DNA from: Confluentibacter lentus | GTDB lineage: Bacteria > Bacteroidota > Bacteroidia > Flavobacteriales > Flavobacteriaceae | Assembly (NCBI RefSeq): GCF_002806995.1 | Contig: NZ_NIHE01000003.1 | Coordinates: 425,540 to 489,539 of the forward strand | Direction of reading: 5' to 3' | Length of the DNA: 64,000 nt | Shown: positions 15,850 to 24,766 of the stretch, in pieces | How positions within the stretch are numbered: the stretch's first letter is position 1 | Layout: each line of letters opens with the position of its first letter | Position numbers and translations under genes: made by a program | Notes under the pieces: generated by a model | What the model saw: only the letters and a program-made list of their open reading frames with translations | Databases searched by the model: none | Told to the model about the DNA's origin: nothing

Positions 15850-16833
15850 ATGGAAGATAATAAAATAATAAATTGGGGAATTATTGGATGTGGTGATGTG
15901 ACCGAAGTTAAAAGTGGTCCACCTTACAAACTTACACCTGGCTTTGATTTAAAAGCGGTTATGAGACGTGATGAAGACAAACTTAAAGATTATGCCAAAA
16001 GACACCAAGTAGAAACATATTATACAAATGCTGATGACTTAATAAATGACCCTACTATTGATGCCGTTTATATTGCAACACCTCCTGACACCCATAAATT
16101 TTATGGATTAAAAGTCGCTAAAGCAAAAAAAGTGTGCTGTATTGAAAAACCGTTATCACCAAGTTATGCAGATAGTGTAGTGGTTTATAACGCCTTTAAA
16201 GAATCCAATACACCCCTATTTGTTGCTTATTACAGACGCTCGCTACCAAGATTTCTTAAAATAAAAGAGTGGTTGGAAAACGGTTATATTGGTGAGGTGA
16301 GACATATTTCCTGGCAATTAAACAAATATCCAAGTGATACGGATTTATCAGGTAATTATAACTGGCGTACCGATGCTAAAGTAGCTAATGGCGGTTATTT
16401 TGATGATTTAGCTTCTCACGGATTGGATTTATTTACCTTTCTTTTAGGAAATATCAAAGACGTGAAAGGCATTAGTTTGAATCAGCAGCATTTATATACT
16501 GCCAATGATGCCATAACCGCGTGCTGGATTCATGATAATGGCATCACAGGCTCTGGAACTTGGAATTTTGGTTGTAGTACCTATGATGATAAGGTTATCA
16601 TTTATGGAAGCAAAGGACACATAGAATTTCCTATCTTTAAAGACGAATTTATACTTTTGAAAAGTGAAACAAAGACAGAGGCACTTTTTATTGAAAATCC
16701 GAAACATGTTCAAACAAACCATGTTGAAAACTTGAAAACGGCATTGTTCAGTAATGAATTCACGCATCCATCAACAGGTGAAACGGCATTACATACGAGT
16801 TGGGTCATGGATAAAATATTAGGAAAAATTTAA
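15850..16833 (+). CDS. Gfo/Idh/MocA-family oxidoreductase
   Basis: A 327-residue NAD(P)-dependent sugar or inositol-type dehydrogenase. The Rossmann motif is NWGIIGCGDVTE (residues 8-19), the conserved E-K-P is in CCIEKPLSPSYADS, and the substrate-domain strand GGYFDDLASHGLDLFTFLLG carries the usual D-x-x-x-H catalytic pair. There is no signal peptide, so it is cytoplasmic. It is followed 48 bp later by a secreted ThuA-domain protein; such pairs are common in Bacteroidetes carbohydrate loci, but the substrate cannot be read from the sequence. Confidence 0.9.
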   Translation: MEDNKIINWGIIGCGDVTEVKSGPPYKLTPGFDLKAVMRRDEDKLKDYAKRHQVETYYTNADDLINDPTIDAVYIATPPDTHKFYGLKVAKAKKVCCIEKPLSPSYADSVVVYNAFKESNTPLFVAYYRRSLPRFLKIKEWLENGYIGEVRHISWQLNKYPSDTDLSGNYNWRTDAKVANGGYFDDLASHGLDLFTFLLGNIKDVKGISLNQQHLYTANDAITACWIHDNGITGSGTWNFGCSTYDDKVIIYGSKGHIEFPIFKDEFILLKSETKTEALFIENPKHVQTNHVENLKTALFSNEFTHPSTGETALHTSWVMDKILGKI

Positions 16834-16881
16834 GCTTTAAAAATAAAAACCAATACCATTAACTAAATAAAACATTACAAT

Positions 16882-17895
16882 ATGAAATTTAAAATAGTAT
16901 GTTGCATCATCTTATTTATCAGTAGTTTTAGTGTTGTACTTTCACAAAGTTCCTCTAAAAAATTAAAAGCCCTTATAATTGACGGCGATAGCAATCATGG
17001 CATTTGGCCAAAATCTACATTCATGATAAAGGATTACTTGGAACAAACGGGTTTATTTGAGGTTGATATTTACAGAAAAGAATTTGTTTGGGTTGGCCCA
17101 GCCCATGATAAAGTGGAAGGCATTACCAACATCAACGAGCTTGTTACAAAATATCCTTTAAATGATGGCAAAGAAAGAACCGTGGTTTCCAAAGCGCAAT
17201 TCGACCCCAATTTTAATCCAGATTTTACAAAGTATCAAGTAGTAGTTTCAAATTTTGGCTGGCAAGCCTCAGAGCTACCAGAAATGACAAGAGCCAATTT
17301 TGAAAAATACATGCTAAATGGTGGCGGATTAGTGATCATTCATGCGGCAAATAATCCTTGGGGCGACTGGAATGAATTTAATAAAATGATTGGTCTTGGC
17401 GGTTGGGGAGGTAGAAATGAAAAATCTGGTCCTTTTGTATATTATAATGAGACTAATGAAAAAGTTGTAGATACTGTAAAAGGCAATGCAGGATCCCATG
17501 GAGCACAACATAATTTTGTAATAGAGACTCGTGCACCAAAACACCCTATTATGAAAGGATTACCAAATTTATGGTTGCACAGTAAAGACGAACTGTATGA
17601 GCGTTTACGTGGGCCAGCTGAAAATATGACCGTTTTAGCAACAGCTTATTCGGATAATTCGACTGACAAAAGAAGAACAGGTAGGGATGAACCTGCCCTT
17701 ATGACCATTGAATATGGTAAAGGCCGTGTGTTTCATAGTATTTTAGGTCACATGGATTATTCCATGGAATGTGTTGGTTTTATTGTAACCTTACAGCGAG
17801 GTGCCGAATGGGTGGCAACAGGAAAAGTAACTCAAAAAGTTCCAAAGGATTTTCCAACGGAAGGCCAAGTTAGTATTAGAAAATGGGATAAATAA
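16882..17895 (+). CDS. Secreted ThuA-domain protein
   Basis: A 337-residue protein with a signal peptide, MKFKIVCCIILFISSFSVVLS. The ThuA domain, a class-I glutamine-amidotransferase-like fold without the usual catalytic cysteine, is seen in KALIIDGDSNHGIWPKS, GGGLVIIHAANNPWGDW and the C-terminal GKGRVFHSILGHMDYS. The name comes from trehalose utilisation in rhizobia, but biochemical function is unproven, and Bacteroidetes copies are often in polysaccharide loci. It probably acts in the periplasm, downstream of or in parallel with the oxidoreductase upstream. It ends 5 bp from the stop of the convergent NYN gene. Confidence 0.87.
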   Translation: MKFKIVCCIILFISSFSVVLSQSSSKKLKALIIDGDSNHGIWPKSTFMIKDYLEQTGLFEVDIYRKEFVWVGPAHDKVEGITNINELVTKYPLNDGKERTVVSKAQFDPNFNPDFTKYQVVVSNFGWQASELPEMTRANFEKYMLNGGGLVIIHAANNPWGDWNEFNKMIGLGGWGGRNEKSGPFVYYNETNEKVVDTVKGNAGSHGAQHNFVIETRAPKHPIMKGLPNLWLHSKDELYERLRGPAENMTVLATAYSDNSTDKRRTGRDEPALMTIEYGKGRVFHSILGHMDYSMECVGFIVTLQRGAEWVATGKVTQKVPKDFPTEGQVSIRKWDK

Positions 17896-17900
17896 TTGAT

Positions 17901-18629
17901 CTATTTATTCCGTACATAAATTAACTTAAATCGAGCATTGGGCTGCTCGCGCTGTTCTAATTCAAATTGATTTAACGATTTGAAAAGGGGCGTTAATTTT
18001 TCAAATCCAAAATTTCTAGCATCAAAATTGGGTTGCTTTTTTATGATAAGCGACCCAACATCCCCTAGAAAAGCCCAACCATCTTCATCGGCAGCATCGG
18101 CCACTGTATTTTTCAAAAAGCGGATGACATTCGGGGTAATATTATATAAATTATCCTTTTTTGGTTTGTTTTTATCGGTTATATCTTCTTCAGAATTCTT
18201 CAATATTTCCAAATAGATGAATTTGTCGCAAGCGACAATAAAAGGTTCTGGTGTTTTCTTTTCTCCAATCCCATAAACTTGCATGCCCGCTTCTCTTAAA
18301 CGAGTCGCCAATTTTGTAAAATCGCTATCAGAGGACACTAAACAAAAAGCATCCACTTTGCCAGAGTACAAAATATCCATGGCGTCGATAATCATTGCAG
18401 AATCGGTAGCATTTTTACCATTGGTATAACCATATTGTTGCATGGGACTAATCGCATTTTCAAGTAGAACGCTTTTCCATTTAGATAAATGAGGCTTTGT
18501 CCAATCGCCATAAATTCGCTTTATGGTTGGTGTGCCGTACTTTGTAATTTCTTCCATCATTTCGCTGATGTACTTTGCAGGAATATTATCGCCATCAATT
18601 AAAACAGCTATTTTTGTATCTTTAATCAT
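17901..18629 (-). CDS. NYN-domain (PIN-like, LabA/DUF88) protein with C-terminal OST-HTH/LOTUS-like domain
   Basis: The N-terminal 150 residues form a NYN domain, a PIN-fold family of probable RNases: AVLIDGDNIPAKYI carries the first acidic residues and CLVSSDSDFTKLATRLREAG the D-x-D cluster. The C-terminal part (about 165-240, including VADAADEDGWAFLGDVGSLIIKK) resembles the OST-HTH/LOTUS domain that often follows NYN and binds RNA. The start is placed at the ATG giving MIKDTKIAV; an upstream ATG at 18647 would add six residues. It is convergent with the ThuA gene. A role in RNA turnover is inferred from the family. Confidence 0.85.
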   Translation of the reverse strand: MIKDTKIAVLIDGDNIPAKYISEMMEEITKYGTPTIKRIYGDWTKPHLSKWKSVLLENAISPMQQYGYTNGKNATDSAMIIDAMDILYSGKVDAFCLVSSDSDFTKLATRLREAGMQVYGIGEKKTPEPFIVACDKFIYLEILKNSEEDITDKNKPKKDNLYNITPNVIRFLKNTVADAADEDGWAFLGDVGSLIIKKQPNFDARNFGFEKLTPLFKSLNQFELEQREQPNARFKLIYVRNK

Positions 18630-18821
18630 GCTTATAAAGATACTCAAATAAGTCCGTAAATAGAAGTTGTTGATTTATTATATGGATAATCTGCTATAAC
18701 AATCATAATCTGTAATTATTTAACAGTTTTAAAACAACTTCCTACCTGTATATTTTTTACATTTATCATGACTAATTCAAATTAATTAACAGGATTTTAT
18801 CCTAAATAATCGTTTCATAAC

Positions 18822-21410
18822 ATGAAATCTTATCATTTAAAAATTTACAAAGCAATTTGTATCTTTTTTTCATTGACACTTTTCTTGTCATCACAAGCTA
18901 TCGAAGCCCAAAGAAAGAAAAAAGATGCCAAAAAGGACCTTGTAGAAGAAGCTCCAAAGACCCCTAAAGAAAAAACAATTAAGGATTTAGTTAAATCCAG
19001 CAAAAAAATTGAAGGCCTATTTACTTTGTATCGAGATACCATCACAGGGTCTATACAAATGATTGTATGTGAAAATCAACTAAACAATGAGTTTATTTAT
19101 TTTAGCCAAATTTCTGATGGCATAACAGATGTTGGCAGGATAAACAGAGGTTCTTACAATGAATCCAAAGTATTTAAAATTGAAAAATATTTCGACCGAA
19201 TAGAATTTATAGTACAAAATACCTCGTTTTATTTCGATCCCGAGAATCCGTTGTCCAAATCTAAGGACGCCAATACAAGTCATGGCAACATAGCTAGCAT
19301 AAAAATTGAGGCCCATGATAAAAAAGAAGGTGCTTATCTGATAAAAGCAGATGATTTGTTTTTAAGTGAAGTGTTGTCGCAAATTAAAAATCCGAGTTCC
19401 CCTGGAGAATCTCCAACAGCATTTAAATTGGGCAATCTTGATAAGTCTAAAACTAAAATAAGGAACATTAAAAATTACCCTGAAAACACAGATATAGAAG
19501 TTGAATACACTTATAGCAGTCCTTCTGTTTTGAATAATGGTTCTAACGCTTTGGCAGACGGCAGGAATGTTAGTATTAAAGTATATCATAGTCTATTGGC
19601 CATTCCTAAAAATGATTATGAAATTAGATTTGATGACCCTAGGGTTGGGTATTTTGCAACTCAGGTTGAAGATCAAACATCCACTAGTTCCATACCATAT
19701 AGGGATTTAATACACAGATGGCATTTAAAAAAGAAAGACCCTAATGCGGAGATTTCTGAACCCGTTGAACCTATTACTTGGTGGATAGAAAATTCCACAC
19801 CTTTAGAATGGCGAGAAACCATTAAAAATGCCGTTTTGCAATGGAATGTTGCTTTTGAGAAAGCAGGTTTCAAAAATGCCATTGTTGTTAATATACAACC
19901 AGATGATGCTACTTGGGATGCTGGCGACCTAAGATATAATGTATTAAGATGGACATCATCCCCAGAACCTCCTTTTGGCGGTTATGGTCCTAGTTTTGTG
20001 AATCCGAAAACAGGACAAATTTTAGGAGCAGACATCATGCTAGAGTTTTTACATTTTACAAACCGAGTGCTTTATGACAAAGTTTTCGAACTGGCTTCTG
20101 TGGAAGAACCATTTAATGGTTCAAATCTAGATAAGAACAATTTCAAGTATTGTTCATTAGGTCATGAATTACACCAAGAAGTTATGTTTGCCGACGCCGT
20201 TATTGCCGCCGATAGTAATTCTGAATTACAAATGGAGCGTGTTAAAAGAGAATCTATGATGGCTCTAATCATGCACGAGGTTGGGCATACATTAGGGCTT
20301 AATCATAATATGAAAGCAAGTCAATTATATTCTCCCGAACAATTGAATGATGCCGATTTTATAAACGGAAAATGTTTAACAGCCTCCGTAATGGATTATG
20401 CTGCATTAAATGTAACACGAGATAGAACAAAGCAAGGGCAGTATGATGATGTGACAGTCGGTCCTTATGATCTTTGGGCTATCCAATTAGGTTACAAACC
20501 GTTTAAGTCTGAAATGGAGCGTCAGGCTTTACTTAATGAATCTACAAAACCAGAGCATATTTTCGGAAACGATGCCGATGATATGCGTTCTCCTGGTAAA
20601 GCTATAGACCCTAGGATTAATGTATCCGATCAATCAAATGATCAAATAGCTTGGGCCATAGATAGAATCGAATTATCAAACGATTTAATGAAAGATGTAA
20701 AAATGAGATTTACCAAAAGTGGTGAATCATATCAAGAGCTACGTCGTGTTTACTATCTATTAAGTAATCAAAAAAGCTCAGCGGCGAATACTATTTCAAG
20801 ATTTATAGGCGGTGTTTATGTTGATCGTGCCATGGCCAATCAAGAAGGTGGCACACAGCCTTACACTCCTGTAAGTTTAAAAGATCAGAAAAGAGCTATG
20901 AAGGCATTAAGCGACTATGTATTTGCGCCAAATGCATTTAACGCCCCAAATGATTTATATAACTATTTAGCCATGCAGCGTAGAGGTTTTAATTTTAGAT
21001 TGCCAGAAGACCCTAAAATTCACGATCAAGTGTTGAGCTATCAAAAAAATGTGCTCAACCAATTATTGCATTATAATACCTTACAAAGAATTTCTGATTC
21101 TCAACTTTACGGCAATGAATATTCACTTTCTAACTTTATGACGGAACTAAATGATGCCATATTTAAAGCAGACATTTATGGAAATGTCAATTCTTTTAGA
21201 CAGAATCTTCAATTGGAATATACCAATAATTTGATTGACATATTAACCGAAAAACAAGCAGATAGATATAGTAATAATGCCAAATCAATGGCTTTATATA
21301 ACTTAAACCTGATTAAAACCATGGCGGCGCCATCGGGAGATATTGCTTCACGAGCACATAAACAACACTTAAGGACACTTATCAACAATGCTTTAGAAGA
21401 AATTAAGTAA
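18822..21410 (+). CDS. Exported zinc metalloprotease (DUF5117/DUF5118/DUF4953 type)
   Basis: An 862-residue protein with an N-terminal signal peptide (hydrophobic residues about 10-28, ending near SQAIEAQ). A lysine-rich linker and two beta-rich regions (about 40-310) match the DUF5118-DUF5117 arrangement, followed by a zincin domain with HEVGHTLGLNHN, where H485, H489 and H495 are the expected zinc ligands and E486 the catalytic residue. The Met-turn is likely SVMDYAAL. The C-terminal third is helical. The family is frequent in Bacteroidetes and believed to be an outer-surface or periplasmic protease with an unknown substrate. No T9SS sorting domain is seen. It stands alone between a divergent and a convergent gene and is closed by a terminator. 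Confidence 0.87.
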   Translation: MKSYHLKIYKAICIFFSLTLFLSSQAIEAQRKKKDAKKDLVEEAPKTPKEKTIKDLVKSSKKIEGLFTLYRDTITGSIQMIVCENQLNNEFIYFSQISDGITDVGRINRGSYNESKVFKIEKYFDRIEFIVQNTSFYFDPENPLSKSKDANTSHGNIASIKIEAHDKKEGAYLIKADDLFLSEVLSQIKNPSSPGESPTAFKLGNLDKSKTKIRNIKNYPENTDIEVEYTYSSPSVLNNGSNALADGRNVSIKVYHSLLAIPKNDYEIRFDDPRVGYFATQVEDQTSTSSIPYRDLIHRWHLKKKDPNAEISEPVEPITWWIENSTPLEWRETIKNAVLQWNVAFEKAGFKNAIVVNIQPDDATWDAGDLRYNVLRWTSSPEPPFGGYGPSFVNPKTGQILGADIMLEFLHFTNRVLYDKVFELASVEEPFNGSNLDKNNFKYCSLGHELHQEVMFADAVIAADSNSELQMERVKRESMMALIMHEVGHTLGLNHNMKASQLYSPEQLNDADFINGKCLTASVMDYAALNVTRDRTKQGQYDDVTVGPYDLWAIQLGYKPFKSEMERQALLNESTKPEHIFGNDADDMRSPGKAIDPRINVSDQSNDQIAWAIDRIELSNDLMKDVKMRFTKSGESYQELRRVYYLLSNQKSSAANTISRFIGGVYVDRAMANQEGGTQPYTPVSLKDQKRAMKALSDYVFAPNAFNAPNDLYNYLAMQRRGFNFRLPEDPKIHDQVLSYQKNVLNQLLHYNTLQRISDSQLYGNEYSLSNFMTELNDAIFKADIYGNVNSFRQNLQLEYTNNLIDILTEKQADRYSNNAKSMALYNLNLIKTMAAPSGDIASRAHKQHLRTLINNALEEIK

Positions 21411-21436
21411 TAGGCACGTATGCGTGCTAGGGATAA

Positions 21437-21466
21437 AAAAAGCTACCATTTACTGGTAGCTTTTGT
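21437..21466 (+). terminator. Terminator after the metalloprotease gene
   Basis: AAAAGCTACCA and TGGTAGCTTTT pair around a short loop, with T-rich sequence after. A smaller GCACG/CGTGC hairpin sits just upstream. The symmetrical A and T flanks may also let it stop transcription from the minus-strand kdnB-like gene. Confidence 0.85.
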
Positions 21467-21576
21467 GTTTTTAAAATAGCGAATGTTTCTTTTTAGGAAC
21501 AACCATCATTGTTTACTTTATGTTTCATTGCTATATTACTATAAAGTCAATTTTTATGCCAATATTCAAATGTTGG

Positions 21577-22659
21577 TTACATTTTTTGATATAATTCCTT
21601 AAGCTTTTTTGGAGTCATTGTTTTTTTCCAATTATTACCCAAAGCGTTTTCCCATAATGGCTCCAAGCCTAAAGCTACTCCAATCATAATATCAAAATCT
21701 TCATCACTTAAATTTGAACAAATTCCTTGAGGCAACTTAATATTATGCTTATTTTTCATGGCTTTAAAAATAGCTACATCTTTAGGATAAAACTCTTCTA
21801 AATGATCAAACACAATACAATTACCTATACCATGTTTAATACCCAATAAATAGGATAAACCGTAGCTCATGGCATGTGCCACGCCCACTTGGGAATAAGC
21901 AATGCTCATACCGCCATGCCAAGATGCCATCATGAGCTTTTCTTGGGATTCTACCTCGCTAAGCGTATTATCCAAAAAGATTTCTTTACATAAATCGTAT
22001 GCCATATTTCCATAGGTTTCACTAAACGTATTGAGATAAGTGCCATTCAAAGATTCAGCACAATGAATGAAACAATCCATACCCGTATAAAACCATTGAT
22101 GGGTTGGAACATCTTTGGTAAGTTCTGAATCCAATATAACTTGATCGAAAGGTGTAAAATCTGAATTGATGCCAAGCTTTCTTGTAGGCCCAGTTAATAC
22201 GGTTGTTCTTGAAACTTCGGCACCAGTACCCGAAATGGTTGGAATACCAACATGATAGATAGCTGGATTTTTTACCAAATCCCAACCTTGATAATCTTTG
22301 GTCTCGCCTTCATTCGTTAACATGATTGAAACCGCTTTGGCTAAATCCAATAAAGTGCCTCCACCTATGCCTATAATTCCAGACGGACGTTCTTTTGTTG
22401 TTACTATGATATCTTCAACCAAATCATCAACTTGCGAAGTTTTAGGCTCTTCATTAGCAGATACATAAATGATTTTATCATCGTAAGACAATGGTATTCT
22501 TGCTGTTATCCAAGTATTATTTTTAAATACATCATCCACCAAAAAGATAAATGGGGCATCTGGGTTCAAGCGTTTTGGGGATATTATTTCACTTAACTGA
22601 TTGAAACTACCTCTACCAAAAACAACTCTTGGTACCATGGGAAAGTTTTTGTAACTCAT
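21577..22659 (-). CDS. kdnB: Iron-dependent dehydrogenase, probable KdnB (Kdo 8-dehydrogenase)
   Basis: A 360-residue group III Fe-alcohol dehydrogenase: the NAD-binding GIIGIGGGTLLDLAKAVS, the TISGTGAEVSRTTVL segment, and metal ligands in TGMDCFIHCAES and GVAHAMSYGLSYLLGIKHGIG. General Fe-ADHs have many roles, but this gene lies in one orientation with kdsB and a HAD phosphatase-like gene. In Shewanella, KdnB oxidises Kdo at C8 and KdnA, a PLP aminotransferase, then makes 8-amino-Kdo for lipopolysaccharide, which KdsB activates. The context makes KdnB the best assignment. KdnA itself is not in the window, so it would have to lie elsewhere. Confidence 0.72.
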   Translation of the reverse strand: MSYKNFPMVPRVVFGRGSFNQLSEIISPKRLNPDAPFIFLVDDVFKNNTWITARIPLSYDDKIIYVSANEEPKTSQVDDLVEDIIVTTKERPSGIIGIGGGTLLDLAKAVSIMLTNEGETKDYQGWDLVKNPAIYHVGIPTISGTGAEVSRTTVLTGPTRKLGINSDFTPFDQVILDSELTKDVPTHQWFYTGMDCFIHCAESLNGTYLNTFSETYGNMAYDLCKEIFLDNTLSEVESQEKLMMASWHGGMSIAYSQVGVAHAMSYGLSYLLGIKHGIGNCIVFDHLEEFYPKDVAIFKAMKNKHNIKLPQGICSNLSDEDFDIMIGVALGLEPLWENALGNNWKKTMTPKKLKELYQKM

Positions 22660-22732
22660 TTAATATATTTCTTTTTCAAAAGTTAAAATTACAATTATTT
22701 TAAATTCTAAATGACTTAAAATTCTTATTTTA

Positions 22733-23437
22733 TTAATTAAATAATTCTAAAACCTCCCTTAAACTCTGTATGGTTTTGTAAGTTTTGCCATTTGTTTCTT
22801 TTTCAGTGACTTGCTCGTGCGCCCAAGTGGTGTGAAAAGGCACATGGATAGCATTGGCTTTAATATTTACCAATGGTAATACATCGGATTTTAATGAATT
22901 GCCTATCATTAAAAACTCGGAAGGCTTAATATCCAAATGATTTAATAGTTTGGAATAATTAGCTTCTTGTTTATCACTCAGCACTTCTATATGATGAAAA
23001 TAATCCGTTAAACCAGATTTTTTTAATTTGCGTTCTTGATCTAATAAGTCACCTTTAGTAGCCAAAATTAATCGGTAATTTTTTGATAATGCTTTCAAGA
23101 CCTCTTCAACGCCATCAAGCAATTCTACTGGTTTCTCCAACATATTCTTACCAATATTCAAGATAGCTTCAATGGTTTTGTTGGGCACATTATAGTTTGA
23201 TAATTCTAAAGCAACTTCAACCATAGATAAAGTAAATGCTTTTATACCATAACCATATATTGGTAAATTTCGAATTTCAACTTTAAAAAGTTCCTGGTCT
23301 ATTTGATTGGGAGTTTCATAAACAGAGAGCAATCTTTGAATTTCTAATTCAGCCTCCCTAAAATAGGTCTCATTTACCCACAATGTATCATCGGCATCAA
23401 AACCGATAACCTTTATTTTTTTATAATTTATTTCCAT
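22733..23437 (-). CDS. HAD-family hydrolase
   Basis: A 234-residue haloacid-dehalogenase-type hydrolase with all four motifs: the nucleophile in GFDADDTLW (D15 by count, then D17), the Thr of motif II in LILATKGD, the lysine region [10 protein letters not shown], and the acidic motif [12 protein letters not shown]. The cap domain between motifs I and II is helical. It overlaps the end of kdsB by 10 bp, so the two are co-translated. It is not KdsC-like (KdsC is about 170-190 residues and capless), but a phosphatase role connected with Kdo or cell-envelope sugars is a reasonable inference. Confidence 0.85.
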   Translation of the reverse strand: MEINYKKIKVIGFDADDTLWVNETYFREAELEIQRLLSVYETPNQIDQELFKVEIRNLPIYGYGIKAFTLSMVEVALELSNYNVPNKTIEAILNIGKNMLEKPVELLDGVEEVLKALSKNYRLILATKGDLLDQERKLKKSGLTDYFHHIEVLSDKQEANYSKLLNHLDIKPSEFLMIGNSLKSDVLPLVNIKANAIHVPFHTTWAHEQVTEKETNGKTYKTIQSLREVLELFN

Positions 23438-24156
23438 AATTTTTTGGCGCGTTCTAAATCTTCTGGGGTATCAATTTCAACACCTTGGACAGAAGTTTCA
23501 ACCATTTTAATACGTTTTCCATATTCTAAATAGCGCAATTGCTCTAGTTTTTCTGAAGCTTCTAATGTTAGCATTGGCAACTTATAAAAATCCAACAAGG
23601 CTTCTTTTCTAAATGCATAAACGCCTTTGTGCTTAAAATACTTGACGGCAACGGTTTTATCTCTTGGGTACGGAATTGGGCTTCTGGAAAAATATAATGC
23701 GAAATCAAACATATCTACAACCACTTTTACGGTATTTGGATTGTTTATTTCAGCTTCATCTGTAATATGAACCATTAAAGAGGCCAAATCGATATTTTTA
23801 GTATGGTCGTCTTTAAAAACGGCTATTAATTTTTCTAATGATTCTTTATCGGTAAAAGGTTCATCACCTTGAACATTAACAACAATATCTATATCTAAAT
23901 TTTCAACCGCTTCTGCAATTCTGTCACTTCCACATTCATGCTCTTTTATGCTCATCATGGCTTTGCCCCCATTGTTTACAATTTCGTTGTAAATAATAGA
24001 ACTATCCGTCACTACAATAACATCGTAAAACAGATTGGTTGCAACGGTGGCTTCATAGGTTCGGCGTATAACCGATTTTCCACCCAAGTCTTGCATTAAT
24101 TTTCCTGGAAATCTGGATGCACTGTACCGTGCAGGAATCATGGAGATTATTTTCAT
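23428..24156 (-). CDS. kdsB: 3-deoxy-manno-octulosonate cytidylyltransferase (CMP-Kdo synthetase)
   Basis: Activates Kdo (or 8-amino-Kdo) with CTP for transfer to lipid A in the cytoplasm. The N-terminal [15 protein letters not shown] is the nucleotidyltransferase signature, and [25 protein letters not shown] and [15 protein letters not shown] are the other characteristic segments. Length 242 residues is typical. It is followed by the overlapping HAD gene and then a KdnB-like dehydrogenase. In the Shewanella system KdsB prefers 8-amino-Kdo, so this neighbour pair hints that the lipopolysaccharide here is amino-Kdo-linked. Confidence 0.95.
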   Translation of the reverse strand: MKIISMIPARYSASRFPGKLMQDLGGKSVIRRTYEATVATNLFYDVIVVTDSSIIYNEIVNNGGKAMMSIKEHECGSDRIAEAVENLDIDIVVNVQGDEPFTDKESLEKLIAVFKDDHTKNIDLASLMVHITDEAEINNPNTVKVVVDMFDFALYFSRSPIPYPRDKTVAVKYFKHKGVYAFRKEALLDFYKLPMLTLEASEKLEQLRYLEYGKRIKMVETSVQGVEIDTPEDLERAKKLWK

Positions 24157-24204
24157 TGTATATAAATGTATTCTAGTTCAAAAATAAGATAATTACGTAA
24201 GGTA

Positions 24205-24765
24205 TCAGCTTTTGGATGGTTTAAACTTTTTATAAATTTTATAGATTATAAACAATATGATGAGAACGAAAATAATAGCTAAAAGGGGGAGAAAAATAGA
24301 AATAACAGACATAAACATGGCCGTACCTGTTTCAATGGTTGACACAACAGGATTTCCCAAACCACCGGTGGCAGTGGTCGATGTGAGTCTCGCCACACTA
24401 GAGGAACCCGAGATGGCAGCGGCTGTGCCACCACCTGCTATGATGGCAAGCGACCATGATATTATTGGACTTAAATCTACCATAGTGGATAGCATAACAG
24501 AAGTTCCAGCCATAGCTGCAAGAGGCACAGAAATACTGTCTAGCAAATTATCTATATAAGGTATATAATACGCGGCAATTTCAACCAACGTAGCAACTCC
24601 AAAAGTAATTAGAGCAGTTAAACTACCCAACCATTGCCAAGAGTCGTTGAGTTCCCAAACATTAAAATAAGAAGACAAGCTTAAAGCGAATAATGGCAAA
24701 AACACTCTAAACCCAACAGAGGCAGCTAAACCTATGCCTAAGCATATACTTATAAATGTTTCCAT
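24205..24765 (-). CDS. DUF4126 membrane protein
   Basis: A 186-residue inner-membrane protein with about five or six hydrophobic segments, including the N-terminal SICLGIGLAASVGFRVFLPL and a C-terminal helix ending in the basic tail YKIYKKFKPSKS. The glycine/alanine-rich IIAGGGTAAAISGSSSVARL followed by TGGLGNPVVSTIETG is the hallmark of DUF4126, whose function is unknown. It starts one base after the stop of the helicase gene and precedes kdsB by 48 bp. These genes are probably one transcript, but their functions do not obviously join. Confidence 0.85.
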   Translation of the reverse strand: METFISICLGIGLAASVGFRVFLPLFALSLSSYFNVWELNDSWQWLGSLTALITFGVATLVEIAAYYIPYIDNLLDSISVPLAAMAGTSVMLSTMVDLSPIISWSLAIIAGGGTAAAISGSSSVARLTSTTATGGLGNPVVSTIETGTAMFMSVISIFLPLLAIIFVLIILFIIYKIYKKFKPSKS

Positions 24766-24766
24766 A

